From Candidatus Omnitrophota bacterium (lineage in GTDB: Bacteria; Omnitrophota; Gorgyraeia; Gygaellales; Profunditerraquicolaceae), in the NCBI GenBank assembly GCA_028713875.1, contig JAQTNM010000093.1, positions 1-6,380 on the forward strand: 6,380 nucleotides of DNA, read 5' to 3'. Position numbers and translations under genes: made by a program. How positions within the stretch are numbered: the stretch's first letter is position 1; each line of letters opens with the position of its first letter. The notes beneath the pieces were generated by a model. That model had not been told where the DNA came from and searched no databases. It was given only the letters and a program-made list of their open reading frames with translations. This document shows, one piece after another, positions 1 to 5,968 of the stretch.

Positions 1-810
1 AAGAAACCCGGCGAGAACCCGTCTGCGGACACGGCCATACTTTTTGGCAGACCCGGGACCGGGGTTAAAAAAATACTCGTGGGCATAGATATAGAAGCCC
101 CGGAACTGCTTTTGGCCGACAGGCTCAGGCAGAGACAGGGCCTGGATCTGGTTATCTCGCACCATCCGGAAGGCCCCGCCTATGCCGCGCTTTATCAGGT
201 GATGCAGCTGCAGGTAGATATATTACAGGAGTTAGGCGTGCCTTTGAAGGTGGCGCAGGAATTGATGGATCAAAGAAAGAGGGAAGTGGAACGCAGGATT
301 TTGCCGCAGAACCATATGCGGCCGGTGGATGCCGCCAGGTTATTGGGAATGCCGTTTATGTGCATACATACGCCGGCGGATAACCACGCTTATAGTTTTA
401 TCAAAGCGCTGTTAAAAAAGAGCAAGCCGACAAGAGTGCAGGACATTATTGATATATTGATGGGGTTGCCGGAATACAAAGACGCCAGGCGTAACTCCTG
501 CGGCCCGCAGATCGTGCTTGGTTCTCCCAGGCGTCCGGCAGGAGAGATTTCGGTGGAGATGACCGGGGGCACAGAGGGGCCGAAAGAAATATTTGATAAG
601 ATGTATAAAGCCGGGGTAAGGACCCTGGTATGCATGCATTTAAGCGACGAGCATTTTAAGAAAGTCAAAGATGCCAACCTAAATGTGGTCATTGCCGGCC
701 ACATATCTTCTGATACATTAGGGCTCAATCTTCTATTGGACAGGGTGGAAAAAGAAGAGAAACTTCAGTTTATTGATTGTTCCGGATTCCGCAGGATCAG
801 GCGAAATTAA
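1..810 (+). CDS. NIF3-like (DUF34) metal-binding protein, 5' end outside window
   Basis: The reading frame is open from base 1 to the TAA at 808-810, so the gene is truncated by the window edge. A GTG at 79 is possible as a start but unlikely, because coding-like sequence (LFGRPGTGVKKILVGIDI) runs straight through it. In the 269 visible residues the NIF3 metal-site pattern is present: SHHPEG with His54-His55, HTPADN with Asp127, and a C-terminal AGHISSD with His234 and Asp238. In classical NIF3/YbgI proteins the last ligand is Glu at His+4; here it is Asp, which I recall also from the clostridial-type branch of this family. NIF3 proteins are cytosolic, form toroidal oligomers and bind a dinuclear metal centre; the substrate is not firmly known. 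The gene ends 16 nt before dnaG and is probably co-transcribed with it. Family assignment is fairly sure; a biochemical role cannot be given. Confidence 0.85.
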   Translation, partial: KKPGENPSADTAILFGRPGTGVKKILVGIDIEAPELLLADRLRQRQGLDLVISHHPEGPAYAALYQVMQLQVDILQELGVPLKVAQELMDQRKREVERRILPQNHMRPVDAARLLGMPFMCIHTPADNHAYSFIKALLKKSKPTRVQDIIDILMGLPEYKDARRNSCGPQIVLGSPRRPAGEISVEMTGGTEGPKEIFDKMYKAGVRTLVCMHLSDEHFKKVKDANLNVVIAGHISSDTLGLNLLLDRVEKEEKLQFIDCSGFRRIRRN

Positions 811-826
811 AACCGATAAATAAAAA

Positions 827-2590
827 ATGACAGGCCGTATACCGGATAATATCCTGGATGATATTTTAAGCCGCGTTAATATCGTGGAGGTCATTGCCGC
901 CTGTATCCCCCTTAAGCGCGCAGGCAGGAATTTTAAGGCGACCTGCCCCTTTCACCATGAAAAAACCCCTTCTTTTATGGTTTCGCCTGACCGTCAGATC
1001 TATCACTGTTTTGGCTGCGGAGCGGGAGGAAACGCTTTTAATTTCCTGATGCAGTACGAAAGGCTGGAATTCCTGGAAGCGGTAAAAATGCTGGCAAAGA
1101 AGGCGGGGGTGGTCTTACCGGAAAACCAGAGCCATGACAGCCGGCAGTCAAGCCTTATTGAGCAGCTTTATAAAATAAATGAAATGGCGGTTTCATTCTA
1201 TGAACGGAACTTAAATCCGCCTGCGCGGAATTATTTATTAAAGCGGGGCATTGCCGAACCCACCATAAAGTTATTCAGATTGGGATGCGCTTCCGAGAAA
1301 TGGGAGGCTTTATTCAGCCATTCCCGGGCAAAAAATATAAATATATCATTGCTGGAAAAGGCCGGGCTAATCCTGCCCAGGGATGGCGGAGGATACTATG
1401 ATCGTTTCCGCAAGCGGATAATTTTCCCCATATTTGACGTAAAATCCAGGCCGATAGCTTTCGGCGCAAGGATATGGGAGTCAGGAGAGGCCAATTCGTC
1501 AAAATATATCAATTCTCCGGAGACGCCTATATATACTAAAGGGAATAATCTCTATGGCCTTAATTTTACCAAAGACGCCATACGCCAGAATGATTTTGCG
1601 GTTATCGTAGAAGGTTATCTGGACCTTATTATCCCCTATCAGGCCGGACTGCATAACATCGTGGCCTCTCTGGGGACAGCATTGACTCTTGAGCAAGCGC
1701 GGCTTTTAAAGAGATACACGCATAACGTAGTTATGATTTATGACCCGGACGCCGCAGGGCAGATGGCTACCCTGCGGACCCTGGATATATTCATTGAAGA
1801 AGGCATGGATGTCAGGATAGTATCGTTGCCTCAAGGCTATGACCCGGATTCGTATGTGCATAAAAACGGCATTGCCGCGTTAAACGAAAGGATAGGATCC
1901 GCCCAGAACCTGTTTGATTATCAGCTCAAGGTTTTTAAATCCAGGCATAACATCAAGGAGCCCGAAGGCAAAAGAAAGATCGCCTCCGAGATGCTGCCCA
2001 CCATTAAAAAAATAAAAGACAGCATATTAAGAGGCGAGTATATCAGGAAACTTGCGGAGGAGCTGAATATCGCCGAGCACTACGTATTGGACGAATTCAA
2101 TAAAATAAAAGAAGCTAAGGCTTATCCCGGTGCGCAAGCGCCGGCACTTAAGAAAAAAACAGACATAAACCCTACGGAAAAATTGCTGATTAAATTGATG
2201 CTTGAGGAGAACCACCTGATTGAGCGTATCCGCCAGTGCTTGAGCCCGGCGGATTTTCAGGACGAAAGGACCTGCAAGATCGTCTCGGTGATCTTTGACG
2301 TTCTTGAGCAGGGTAAAAATATCGAGACCCATAAGTTGATAAACAGCCTGCGGGAAGAAGGCAATCTGGACTTTATCTATGAATCCGCCTTTATGCCTGA
2401 ATTATCCCTTGAAGAGAAAGACAGGATAATCGAAGATTGCATTCGGCGCTTAAAAGTGGAACGGGTAAAGACAAAACGCAGGCTCCTGCATGACCAGATA
2501 AAGACGGCGCAGCATTTAGGCGACGAGGAAAGTCTGAGCAGGTTAATGGAAGAATTTCACCATCTCATAAAAAGCGAAGGGGATAAATAA
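827..2590 (+). CDS. dnaG: DNA primase DnaG
   Basis: This primase makes the short RNA primers that start lagging-strand and leading-strand DNA synthesis at the replication fork, working with the replicative helicase. The 587-residue length is typical. The N-terminal CHC2 zinc finger has Cys40, His43, Cys61 and Cys64 (CPFHHEKTPSF ... YHCFGCGAGG). The catalytic core follows, with the conserved SSKYINSPETP stretch (residues 224-234), the TOPRIM glutamate in VEGYLD (Glu262, Asp266) and the metal-binding DPDAAG (Asp306, Asp308). Residues from about 445 to 587 form the helical C-terminal helicase-binding region, as usual the least conserved part. The start at 827 matches the family N-terminus (MTGRIPDNILDDIL). 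No Shine-Dalgarno sequence is visible: the leader is A-rich (ataaataaaaa), so translation may depend on coupling to the NIF3-like gene or on an unstructured leader. The stop codon overlaps the rpoD start by one base. Confidence 0.97.
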   Translation: MTGRIPDNILDDILSRVNIVEVIAACIPLKRAGRNFKATCPFHHEKTPSFMVSPDRQIYHCFGCGAGGNAFNFLMQYERLEFLEAVKMLAKKAGVVLPENQSHDSRQSSLIEQLYKINEMAVSFYERNLNPPARNYLLKRGIAEPTIKLFRLGCASEKWEALFSHSRAKNINISLLEKAGLILPRDGGGYYDRFRKRIIFPIFDVKSRPIAFGARIWESGEANSSKYINSPETPIYTKGNNLYGLNFTKDAIRQNDFAVIVEGYLDLIIPYQAGLHNIVASLGTALTLEQARLLKRYTHNVVMIYDPDAAGQMATLRTLDIFIEEGMDVRIVSLPQGYDPDSYVHKNGIAALNERIGSAQNLFDYQLKVFKSRHNIKEPEGKRKIASEMLPTIKKIKDSILRGEYIRKLAEELNIAEHYVLDEFNKIKEAKAYPGAQAPALKKKTDINPTEKLLIKLMLEENHLIERIRQCLSPADFQDERTCKIVSVIFDVLEQGKNIETHKLINSLREEGNLDFIYESAFMPELSLEEKDRIIEDCIRRLKVERVKTKRRLLHDQIKTAQHLGDEESLSRLMEEFHHLIKSEGDK

Positions 2591-4119
2591 TGAAGAAGAA
2601 AGAATATTTAAAAAAAGACCTGGAAAGGATAATCGCGCTGGGCAGGCAAAAAGGATTTCTTACCTACGATGAGGTTAACGATTTGTTGCCGGAAGACCTG
2701 TCCTCTTCCGCAGAAATAGATAAAATCTTTGAGCTTTTGGGGAATGAGGATATCCAGCTTGTAGAGAACCAGGAAGAGGCTTCGGCAGAAAAGCATGCGC
2801 AGGCCGTAATCAAAGAGGATATCTTAAGCGAACAGGCCAAAGCAGAAGAAAGGTTTCTGCCGCTGGATGATCCGGTAAAGATGTACCTTAAGCAGATGGG
2901 TTCAATTTCCCTGCTTTCGCGCGAGAATGAAATAGACCTGGCCAAGAAGATAGAGGAATCCGACGAAAGGTTCAAAAAAGCGGCGCTGGCCACCAGATTT
3001 GCCCGCAATGAAATATTGTTAGTGGCGGACCAGATTATGGAAGGCACGCTTAACCTTGACGAGGTAGTCAAAGAAGACATCAAGGCTAACCGGGTTGCCG
3101 TGGTCAGAAGGATAAAGCGGGTGGCCGAGCGCATTCGCAAGACGCGCAGTGAATCCAAAACTCTGGGATTGCTGCTTGAGTTTAATTTTACCACCTCCGT
3201 AGTCGAGGCCATCGTAGCCAGGCTCAATGCGCTGCTGAGGGAACTGGATTACATCAGCCGGAAGTCAAAACCTAACCGTATCAGGAAGCGCCAGATCATC
3301 AATGTAATAGGCGAGCATTATTCCAGGATAAAAGAGCAGATGAAGCTCATCCGTTTGGCCCACCTTAAATTCAACCGCACCAAAAAACGTCTGGTGGAGG
3401 CGAATTTAAGGCTGGTGGTCAGTATTGCAAAGAAATATACCAACCGCGGTCTGTCTTTTCTTGACCTGATCCAGGAGGGTAATATCGGCCTTATGCGCGC
3501 GGTGGAAAAATTCGAATATAAAAGAGGATATAAATTTTCTACTTATGCTACCTGGTGGATAAGGCAGGCCATAACCCGCTCTATCGCTGACCAGGCGCGC
3601 ACTATCAGGATCCCGGTGCATATGACCGAGACCATAAATAAGATAATCCGTTATTCGCGGATATTTGTCCAGGAGCACGGAAGAGAGCCTTTGCCTGAAG
3701 AGATCGCCCATAAGATGAAGCTCCCCCAGGATAAAGTCAAGTCTATATTGAAGATAGCGCAGGAGCCGATCTCGCTGCAGATGCCCATAGGAGACGAGGG
3801 GGATACGCATTTCGGTGACTTTATTCAGGACAAAAAAGCAGTTTCTCCCGCTAACGCCACAGTCAGGGCCATGCTTAAAGAAGAGATGAACGGGGCCTTG
3901 GACACGCTTACGGAACGGGAGAAGAAAATATTGATCTTGCGTTTCGGTGTCAATGACGGCTGTCCGCGCACCCTTGAGGAAGTGGGAAGCGTTTTTAAGG
4001 TAACCCGCGAAAGGGTGCGCCAGATCGAAGCGAAGGCCTTAAAGAAACTGCGGCATCCTACCCGCTCCAGAAGGCTGCGTACATTCCTGGATATGACCAT
4101 TGCGCATCAAAGAGACTAA
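2590..4119 (+). CDS. rpoD: Primary RNA polymerase sigma factor RpoD (sigma-70)
   Basis: This is the housekeeping sigma factor that directs RNA polymerase to -35/-10 promoters. All group-1 regions are visible in its 509 residues. Region 1.1 spans about 5-58 (GRQKGFLTYDEVNDLLPEDL), the autoinhibitory part that marks a primary rather than an alternative sigma. Region 1.2 spans about 92-123 (DDPVKMYLKQMGSISLLS). A reduced, highly charged non-conserved segment follows at about 124-262. Region 2 covers 266-340, including LDLIQEGNIGLMRAVEKFEY and the -10-reading YKFSTYATWWIRQAITR with Gln326 and Thr329. Region 3 is about 345-415, and region 4 about 435-500 with the -35-binding helix-turn-helix at 461-487 (VTRERVRQIEAKALKKL). 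The start shares one base with the dnaG stop (TAATG). A Shine-Dalgarno GAAGGGG lies at 2576-2582, 7 nt upstream. The dnaG-rpoD linkage is the classical macromolecular-synthesis arrangement. No convincing terminator lies directly after the stop, so transcription may continue into the small ORF downstream. Confidence 0.97.
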   Translation: MKKKEYLKKDLERIIALGRQKGFLTYDEVNDLLPEDLSSSAEIDKIFELLGNEDIQLVENQEEASAEKHAQAVIKEDILSEQAKAEERFLPLDDPVKMYLKQMGSISLLSRENEIDLAKKIEESDERFKKAALATRFARNEILLVADQIMEGTLNLDEVVKEDIKANRVAVVRRIKRVAERIRKTRSESKTLGLLLEFNFTTSVVEAIVARLNALLRELDYISRKSKPNRIRKRQIINVIGEHYSRIKEQMKLIRLAHLKFNRTKKRLVEANLRLVVSIAKKYTNRGLSFLDLIQEGNIGLMRAVEKFEYKRGYKFSTYATWWIRQAITRSIADQARTIRIPVHMTETINKIIRYSRIFVQEHGREPLPEEIAHKMKLPQDKVKSILKIAQEPISLQMPIGDEGDTHFGDFIQDKKAVSPANATVRAMLKEEMNGALDTLTEREKKILILRFGVNDGCPRTLEEVGSVFKVTRERVRQIEAKALKKLRHPTRSRRLRTFLDMTIAHQRD

Positions 4120-4201
4120 CCGTATTTTAATACCTCATCCGGAAAAACAATAAACCTTGCCGTTACCCCGCCTCTCAAGCCCTATAAACCGCTCAAAAAT
4201 A

Positions 4202-4222
4202 GCGAAACTTTCCGTCTTTCGC
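4202..4222 (+). other. Small inverted repeat upstream of the small ORF
   Basis: GCGAAA at 4202-4207 and TTTCGC at 4217-4222 are perfect reverse complements separated by 9 nt. They could form a 6-bp hairpin about 40 nt before the start codon of the small ORF and 80 nt after the rpoD stop. There is no T-run behind it, so it is not a typical intrinsic terminator. It could be an mRNA processing or stability element, an operator, or chance. The rest of 4120-4250 shows nothing I can name. Confidence 0.25.
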
Positions 4223-4263
4223 AGCATCTAAATATATGTAAGGAGAACAGGGAGGGCAGAAGA

Positions 4264-4440
4264 ATGTTAGGGACGGAAAAGAAAAAAACAAACGAGGCGA
4301 TATGCGGCATGGAGCATATGTGCAGGGACCTCTTCAATGAATGGCTGCAAGACCTGACGGTTGATGAAAAACAGGTCTGGCTTTGGAATTCCTTGGTAGA
4401 AATGCAGAAGGTTAAGCAAAGAAGAAGCTGCCAGGGATAA
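4264..4440 (+). CDS. Small hypothetical protein, 58 aa
   Basis: An ATG at 4264 opens 58 codons ending in TAA at 4438-4440. It is preceded by a near-consensus Shine-Dalgarno GGGAGG at 4250-4255 with an 8-nt spacer, and a second AAGGAG lies slightly further upstream at 4240-4245. This is the strongest ribosome binding site in the window. The product begins MLGTEKKKTNEAICG and continues with a probable amphipathic helical segment (MCRDLFNEWLQDLTVDEKQVWLWNSLVEMQ, split here by no obvious break), ending in a basic tail (KVKQRRSCQG). It has three Cys (14, 20, 56) and three Trp (27, 39, 41) and no signal peptide or membrane segment. I do not recognise the family. It sits 144 nt after rpoD and just before a probable terminator, so it may be the last gene of the dnaG-rpoD operon. 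The alternative is a chance ORF; the good ribosome binding site argues against that, the short length leaves doubt. Confidence 0.5.
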   Translation: MLGTEKKKTNEAICGMEHMCRDLFNEWLQDLTVDEKQVWLWNSLVEMQKVKQRRSCQG

Positions 4441-4465
4441 AGTATAGGGCAAAGCCATAAAACAG

Positions 4466-4529
4466 CGCGGAATAGCGGTCCGGATGCTTCATAGAGTTAA
4501 CCTGTCCGCGGGTATTTCTTTTTTATTTT
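4466..4529 (+). terminator. Probable rho-independent terminator
   Basis: CGCGGA at 4466-4471 and TCCGCG at 4505-4510 are perfect complements. An alternative nested pairing joins GCGGTCCGG (4475-4483) with CCTGTCCGC (4501-4509), with two mismatches. A long T-rich run, TTTCTTTTTTATTTTT, follows at 4514-4529. It lies 25 nt after the small ORF and about 60 nt before a promoter, which is where a boundary between two transcription units would be expected. The first stem has a large 33-nt loop and the second is imperfect, so the call rests mainly on the T-run and position. Confidence 0.45.
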
Positions 4530-4579
4530 TCCGGGGGGAGAGCCAATTATACCTGCTTTTTAGTAATCCCAATCAGATT

Positions 4580-4585
4580 TATAAT
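4580..4585 (+). promoter_or_regulatory. Isolated consensus -10 box
   Basis: TATAAT at 4580-4585 matches the sigma-70 -10 consensus exactly, but 17 nt upstream only TTTTTA (4557-4562) is available as a -35. It may be a second, weaker start for the tRNA unit or a chance match in AT-rich DNA. Confidence 0.25.
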
Positions 4586-4590
4586 TTTCC

Positions 4591-4619
4591 TTGCTAAATT
4601 CGTTTTAAAATAGTATTAT
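4591..4619 (+). promoter_or_regulatory. Sigma-70-type promoter of the tRNA / RNase unit
   Basis: TTGCTA (4591-4596) and TATTAT (4614-4619) are separated by exactly 17 nt and match the -35 and -10 consensus at 4/6 and 5/6 positions. Transcription would start near 4626, giving a 5' leader of roughly 24 nt before the first tRNA, to be removed by RNase P. The stretch is markedly more AT-rich than its surroundings, as expected upstream of stable RNA genes. Confidence 0.6.
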
Positions 4620-4649
4620 ATAGTATTAAACTTTTTTGAGGTGATTCCA

Positions 4650-4723
4650 GGGCCCATAGCTCAGCTGGTCAGAGCAGGTGACTCATAATCACTTGGTCCG
4701 GGGTTCGAATCCCTGTGGGCCCA
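4650..4723 (+). tRNA. tRNA with CAT anticodon, probably tRNA-Ile2 (lysidine type); tRNA-Met less likely
   Basis: A complete cloverleaf is present. The acceptor stem is 4650-4656 with 4716-4722 (GGGCCCA/TGGGCCC). The D stem is GCTC 4659-4662 with GAGC 4672-4675. The anticodon stem is GGTGA 4677-4681 with TCACT 4689-4693, and the T arm is CGGGG-TTCGAAT-CCCTG (4699-4715). The loop CTCATAA puts CAT at 4684-4686. The block AGG-GA-CTCATAA-TC-CTTGGTC, including the G-T closing pair of the anticodon stem, closely matches E. coli tRNA-Ile2 as I remember it and is unlike elongator tRNA-Met. If so, TilS converts the wobble C to lysidine and the tRNA reads AUA, a codon used freely in the neighbouring genes. 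It is not an initiator: the first acceptor pair is a matched G-C. The 3' CCA is not encoded (A73 is followed by GTTG) and must be added by the CCA-adding enzyme. Confidence 0.93.
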
Positions 4724-4733
4724 GTTGACGTAA

Positions 4734-4810
4734 GGGCGCATGGCTCAGTTGGTTAGAGCGCCACATTCACATTGTGGAGGTCGAAGGTTCAAGTCCTTCT
4801 GCGCCCACCA
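4734..4810 (+). tRNA. tRNA-Val (CAC)
   Basis: A full cloverleaf is present: acceptor stem GGGCGCA (4734-4740) with TGCGCCC (4800-4806), D stem GCTC/GAGC, anticodon stem CCACA (4761-4765) with TGTGG (4773-4777), and T arm GAAGG-TTCAAGT-CCTTC (4783-4799). The loop TTCACAT places CAC at 4768-4770, reading the Val codon GUG. It should not be mistaken for His, whose anticodon is GTG. Discriminator A is at 4807 and CCA is encoded at 4808-4810, unlike the preceding tRNA. The two tRNAs are 10 nt apart and are surely co-transcribed. Confidence 0.95.
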
Positions 4811-4823
4811 TGGATAAAAACGC

Positions 4824-5549
4824 ATGCCTGACTTAAAATCGCAGATAAGCAGTCTGATAAAATTACAGAAGATCGACACGGAAATCTATGCGTTAAAATC
4901 CGAAAAAGAAGCTAAGCCAGCGCAAATCCAGGGCCTGGACGCTGCTTTTGATGAAAAGAAGCAATCCCTGGCAGTTTTGGATAAAGAAATTTTAGACCTG
5001 CAAAAGCTTAAAAAAGATAAAGAGCTGGAGTTGGCCTCCAAGGAAGAGGGGGCTAAGAAATTGCAGAGCCAGCTTTACCAGCTCAAGACCAATAAGGAAT
5101 ACCAGGCCATGCTGCAGCAGATAAACGATACCAAGGCAGACGCCTCGGTTATCGAAGACAAGATACTGGAATTGATGGATCAGATAGATAGCCTTAAGAC
5201 TGGCGTCGATAAAGAGAAGCTGGTCTTGCAGCAGGAAGAAAAGGCCCTGGGCGTTGAGAAGGGCAAAATCCAGGACAGGGTAAAGGAGATCGACGACCGG
5301 CTGAGCCAGCTCGAAGCCCAGAAGAAACAGGTCATACCGGAAATTGACACTAAGATATTGCCGCAATACGAGCGGATACTGAAAAGCCGCGACGGTTTGG
5401 CCATCGTGCAGGTAAAAGATAATTCCTGCGGCGGATGCAACATGCATGTGCCGCCCCAGGTCATCAACCTGATCAGGATGTATGAACGCATCATTACCTG
5501 CGAAGTATGCAACCGTATGCTCTATATAGGTGAAGATGAGGCAGTTTGA
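4824..5549 (+). CDS. Coiled-coil zinc-ribbon protein, COG1579 / DUF164 family
   Basis: This 241-residue protein is almost entirely a long, charged helical hairpin (about 5-185), with heptad-like runs of Lys, Glu, Leu and Gln and the family signature LKTNKEYQAML at 87-97. A C-terminal zinc ribbon carries Cys202, Cys205, Cys226 and Cys229 (CGGC ... CEVC), with MHVPPQVINLI between. Characterised relatives include Helicobacter HP0958/FlgZ, which binds RpoN and flagellin mRNA, and Chlamydia CT398; no single function holds for the family, and nucleic-acid or protein scaffolding is the reasonable inference. The ATG at 4824 is the first possible start, because an in-frame TAA lies at 4815-4817. The gene begins only 13 nt after the tRNA-Val CCA with no Shine-Dalgarno sequence, so after tRNA 3' processing its mRNA would have a very short leader. 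Its 3' end overlaps the RNase HI gene. Confidence 0.9.
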   Translation: MPDLKSQISSLIKLQKIDTEIYALKSEKEAKPAQIQGLDAAFDEKKQSLAVLDKEILDLQKLKKDKELELASKEEGAKKLQSQLYQLKTNKEYQAMLQQINDTKADASVIEDKILELMDQIDSLKTGVDKEKLVLQQEEKALGVEKGKIQDRVKEIDDRLSQLEAQKKQVIPEIDTKILPQYERILKSRDGLAIVQVKDNSCGGCNMHVPPQVINLIRMYERIITCEVCNRMLYIGEDEAV

Positions 5550-5967
5550 GATATATATTGATGGGGCGTCGAAAGGCAATCCGGGACATGCCGGCATAGG
5601 GGTGATCATCTGCCAAGACGGGCAGGTCTTAAGGAATATCTCAAGCTATATCGGTAAAGCCACCAATAACGTTGCCGAATACACGGCATTGATATATGCC
5701 TTGCAGGAGGCTTTGGTTCTTAAGGCAGAAAGCGTCAATATTAATACTGACAGCCAGCTTCTTTACCGGCAGATGCGCAGGGATTATAAAGTAAGACACC
5801 CCCTGATATTCAGCCTGTATACCCAGGCCCGGCATCTTGCTTCTGCTTTTAAGGGATTTAATATAAAACAGATCCCCCGGGAGGATAACCGCGGGGCAGA
5901 TAAGCTGGCAACCCGGGCTGTGAAACAGGCTTTGAAAAAAACAGCCCCGGTGGGCTATTTGATATAG
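5536..5967 (+). CDS. RNase HI family protein (compact type)
   Basis: This 143-residue enzyme would cleave the RNA strand of RNA:DNA hybrids, helping remove R-loops, primers and hybrids in the cytoplasm. The four acidic metal-binding residues of RNase HI are in place: Asp9 (YIDGASKGNPG), Glu48 (TNNVAEYTAL), Asp72 (NINTDSQLL) and Asp122 (REDNRGADKLA). It lacks the basic protrusion of E. coli RnhA and the His of the catalytic loop, as in the compact, archaeal/Rv2228c-like branch. The ATG at 5536 is preferred because AGG (5528-5530) lies 5 nt upstream and the N-terminus fits the family. A GTG at 5530, adding MK, is an alternative. The gene overlaps the zinc-ribbon gene by 14 nt, suggesting translational coupling. 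Its TAG stop at 5965-5967 is followed almost at once by the RNase P RNA. Confidence 0.93.
   Translation: MRQFEIYIDGASKGNPGHAGIGVIICQDGQVLRNISSYIGKATNNVAEYTALIYALQEALVLKAESVNINTDSQLLYRQMRRDYKVRHPLIFSLYTQARHLASAFKGFNIKQIPREDNRGADKLATRAVKQALKKTAPVGYLI
5932..5961 (+). promoter_or_regulatory. Possible rnpB promoter inside the RNase HI gene
   Basis: TTGAAA (5932-5937, 5/6 match to the -35) lies 18 nt before TATTTG (5956-5961, 3/6 match to the -10). Transcription would begin about 5968-5970, exactly where the RNase P RNA P1 helix begins. The -10 is poor, and read-through from the tRNA promoter followed by processing would also account for the RNA. Confidence 0.3.
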
Positions 5968-5968
5968 C

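Noticed and set aside
79..810. GTG at 79 as the true start of the NIF3-like gene
   Set aside because: The frame is open and reads as family-like protein back to base 1, and no ribosome binding site precedes 79; the start is upstream of the window.
2664..3227. 187-codon open frame on the minus strand within rpoD
   Set aside because: It lies wholly opposite a conserved sigma-factor gene, is Ser/Leu-rich in the way expected of an antisense frame, and shows no recognisable domain.
4122..4133. GTATTTTAATAC palindrome just after rpoD as a terminator
   Set aside because: The loop would be only 2 nt, the stem is AT-only apart from one end pair, and no T-run follows.
4267..4458. 63-codon minus-strand frame opposite the small ORF
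   Set aside because: No Shine-Dalgarno-like context or family match is seen, whereas the + strand frame has a strong ribosome binding site.
4810..4836. Eight-codon ORF (ATGGATAAA...) starting on the last base of the tRNA-Val CCA and overlapping the zinc-ribbon start
   Set aside because: It has no ribosome binding site, and its ATG would be cut by tRNA 3' processing; a chance frame is more likely.
4992..5609. 205-codon minus-strand frame opposite the zinc-ribbon gene
   Set aside because: Its Leu/Phe-rich content is the antisense image of Lys/Glu-rich coiled-coil codons; the + strand has clear family motifs.
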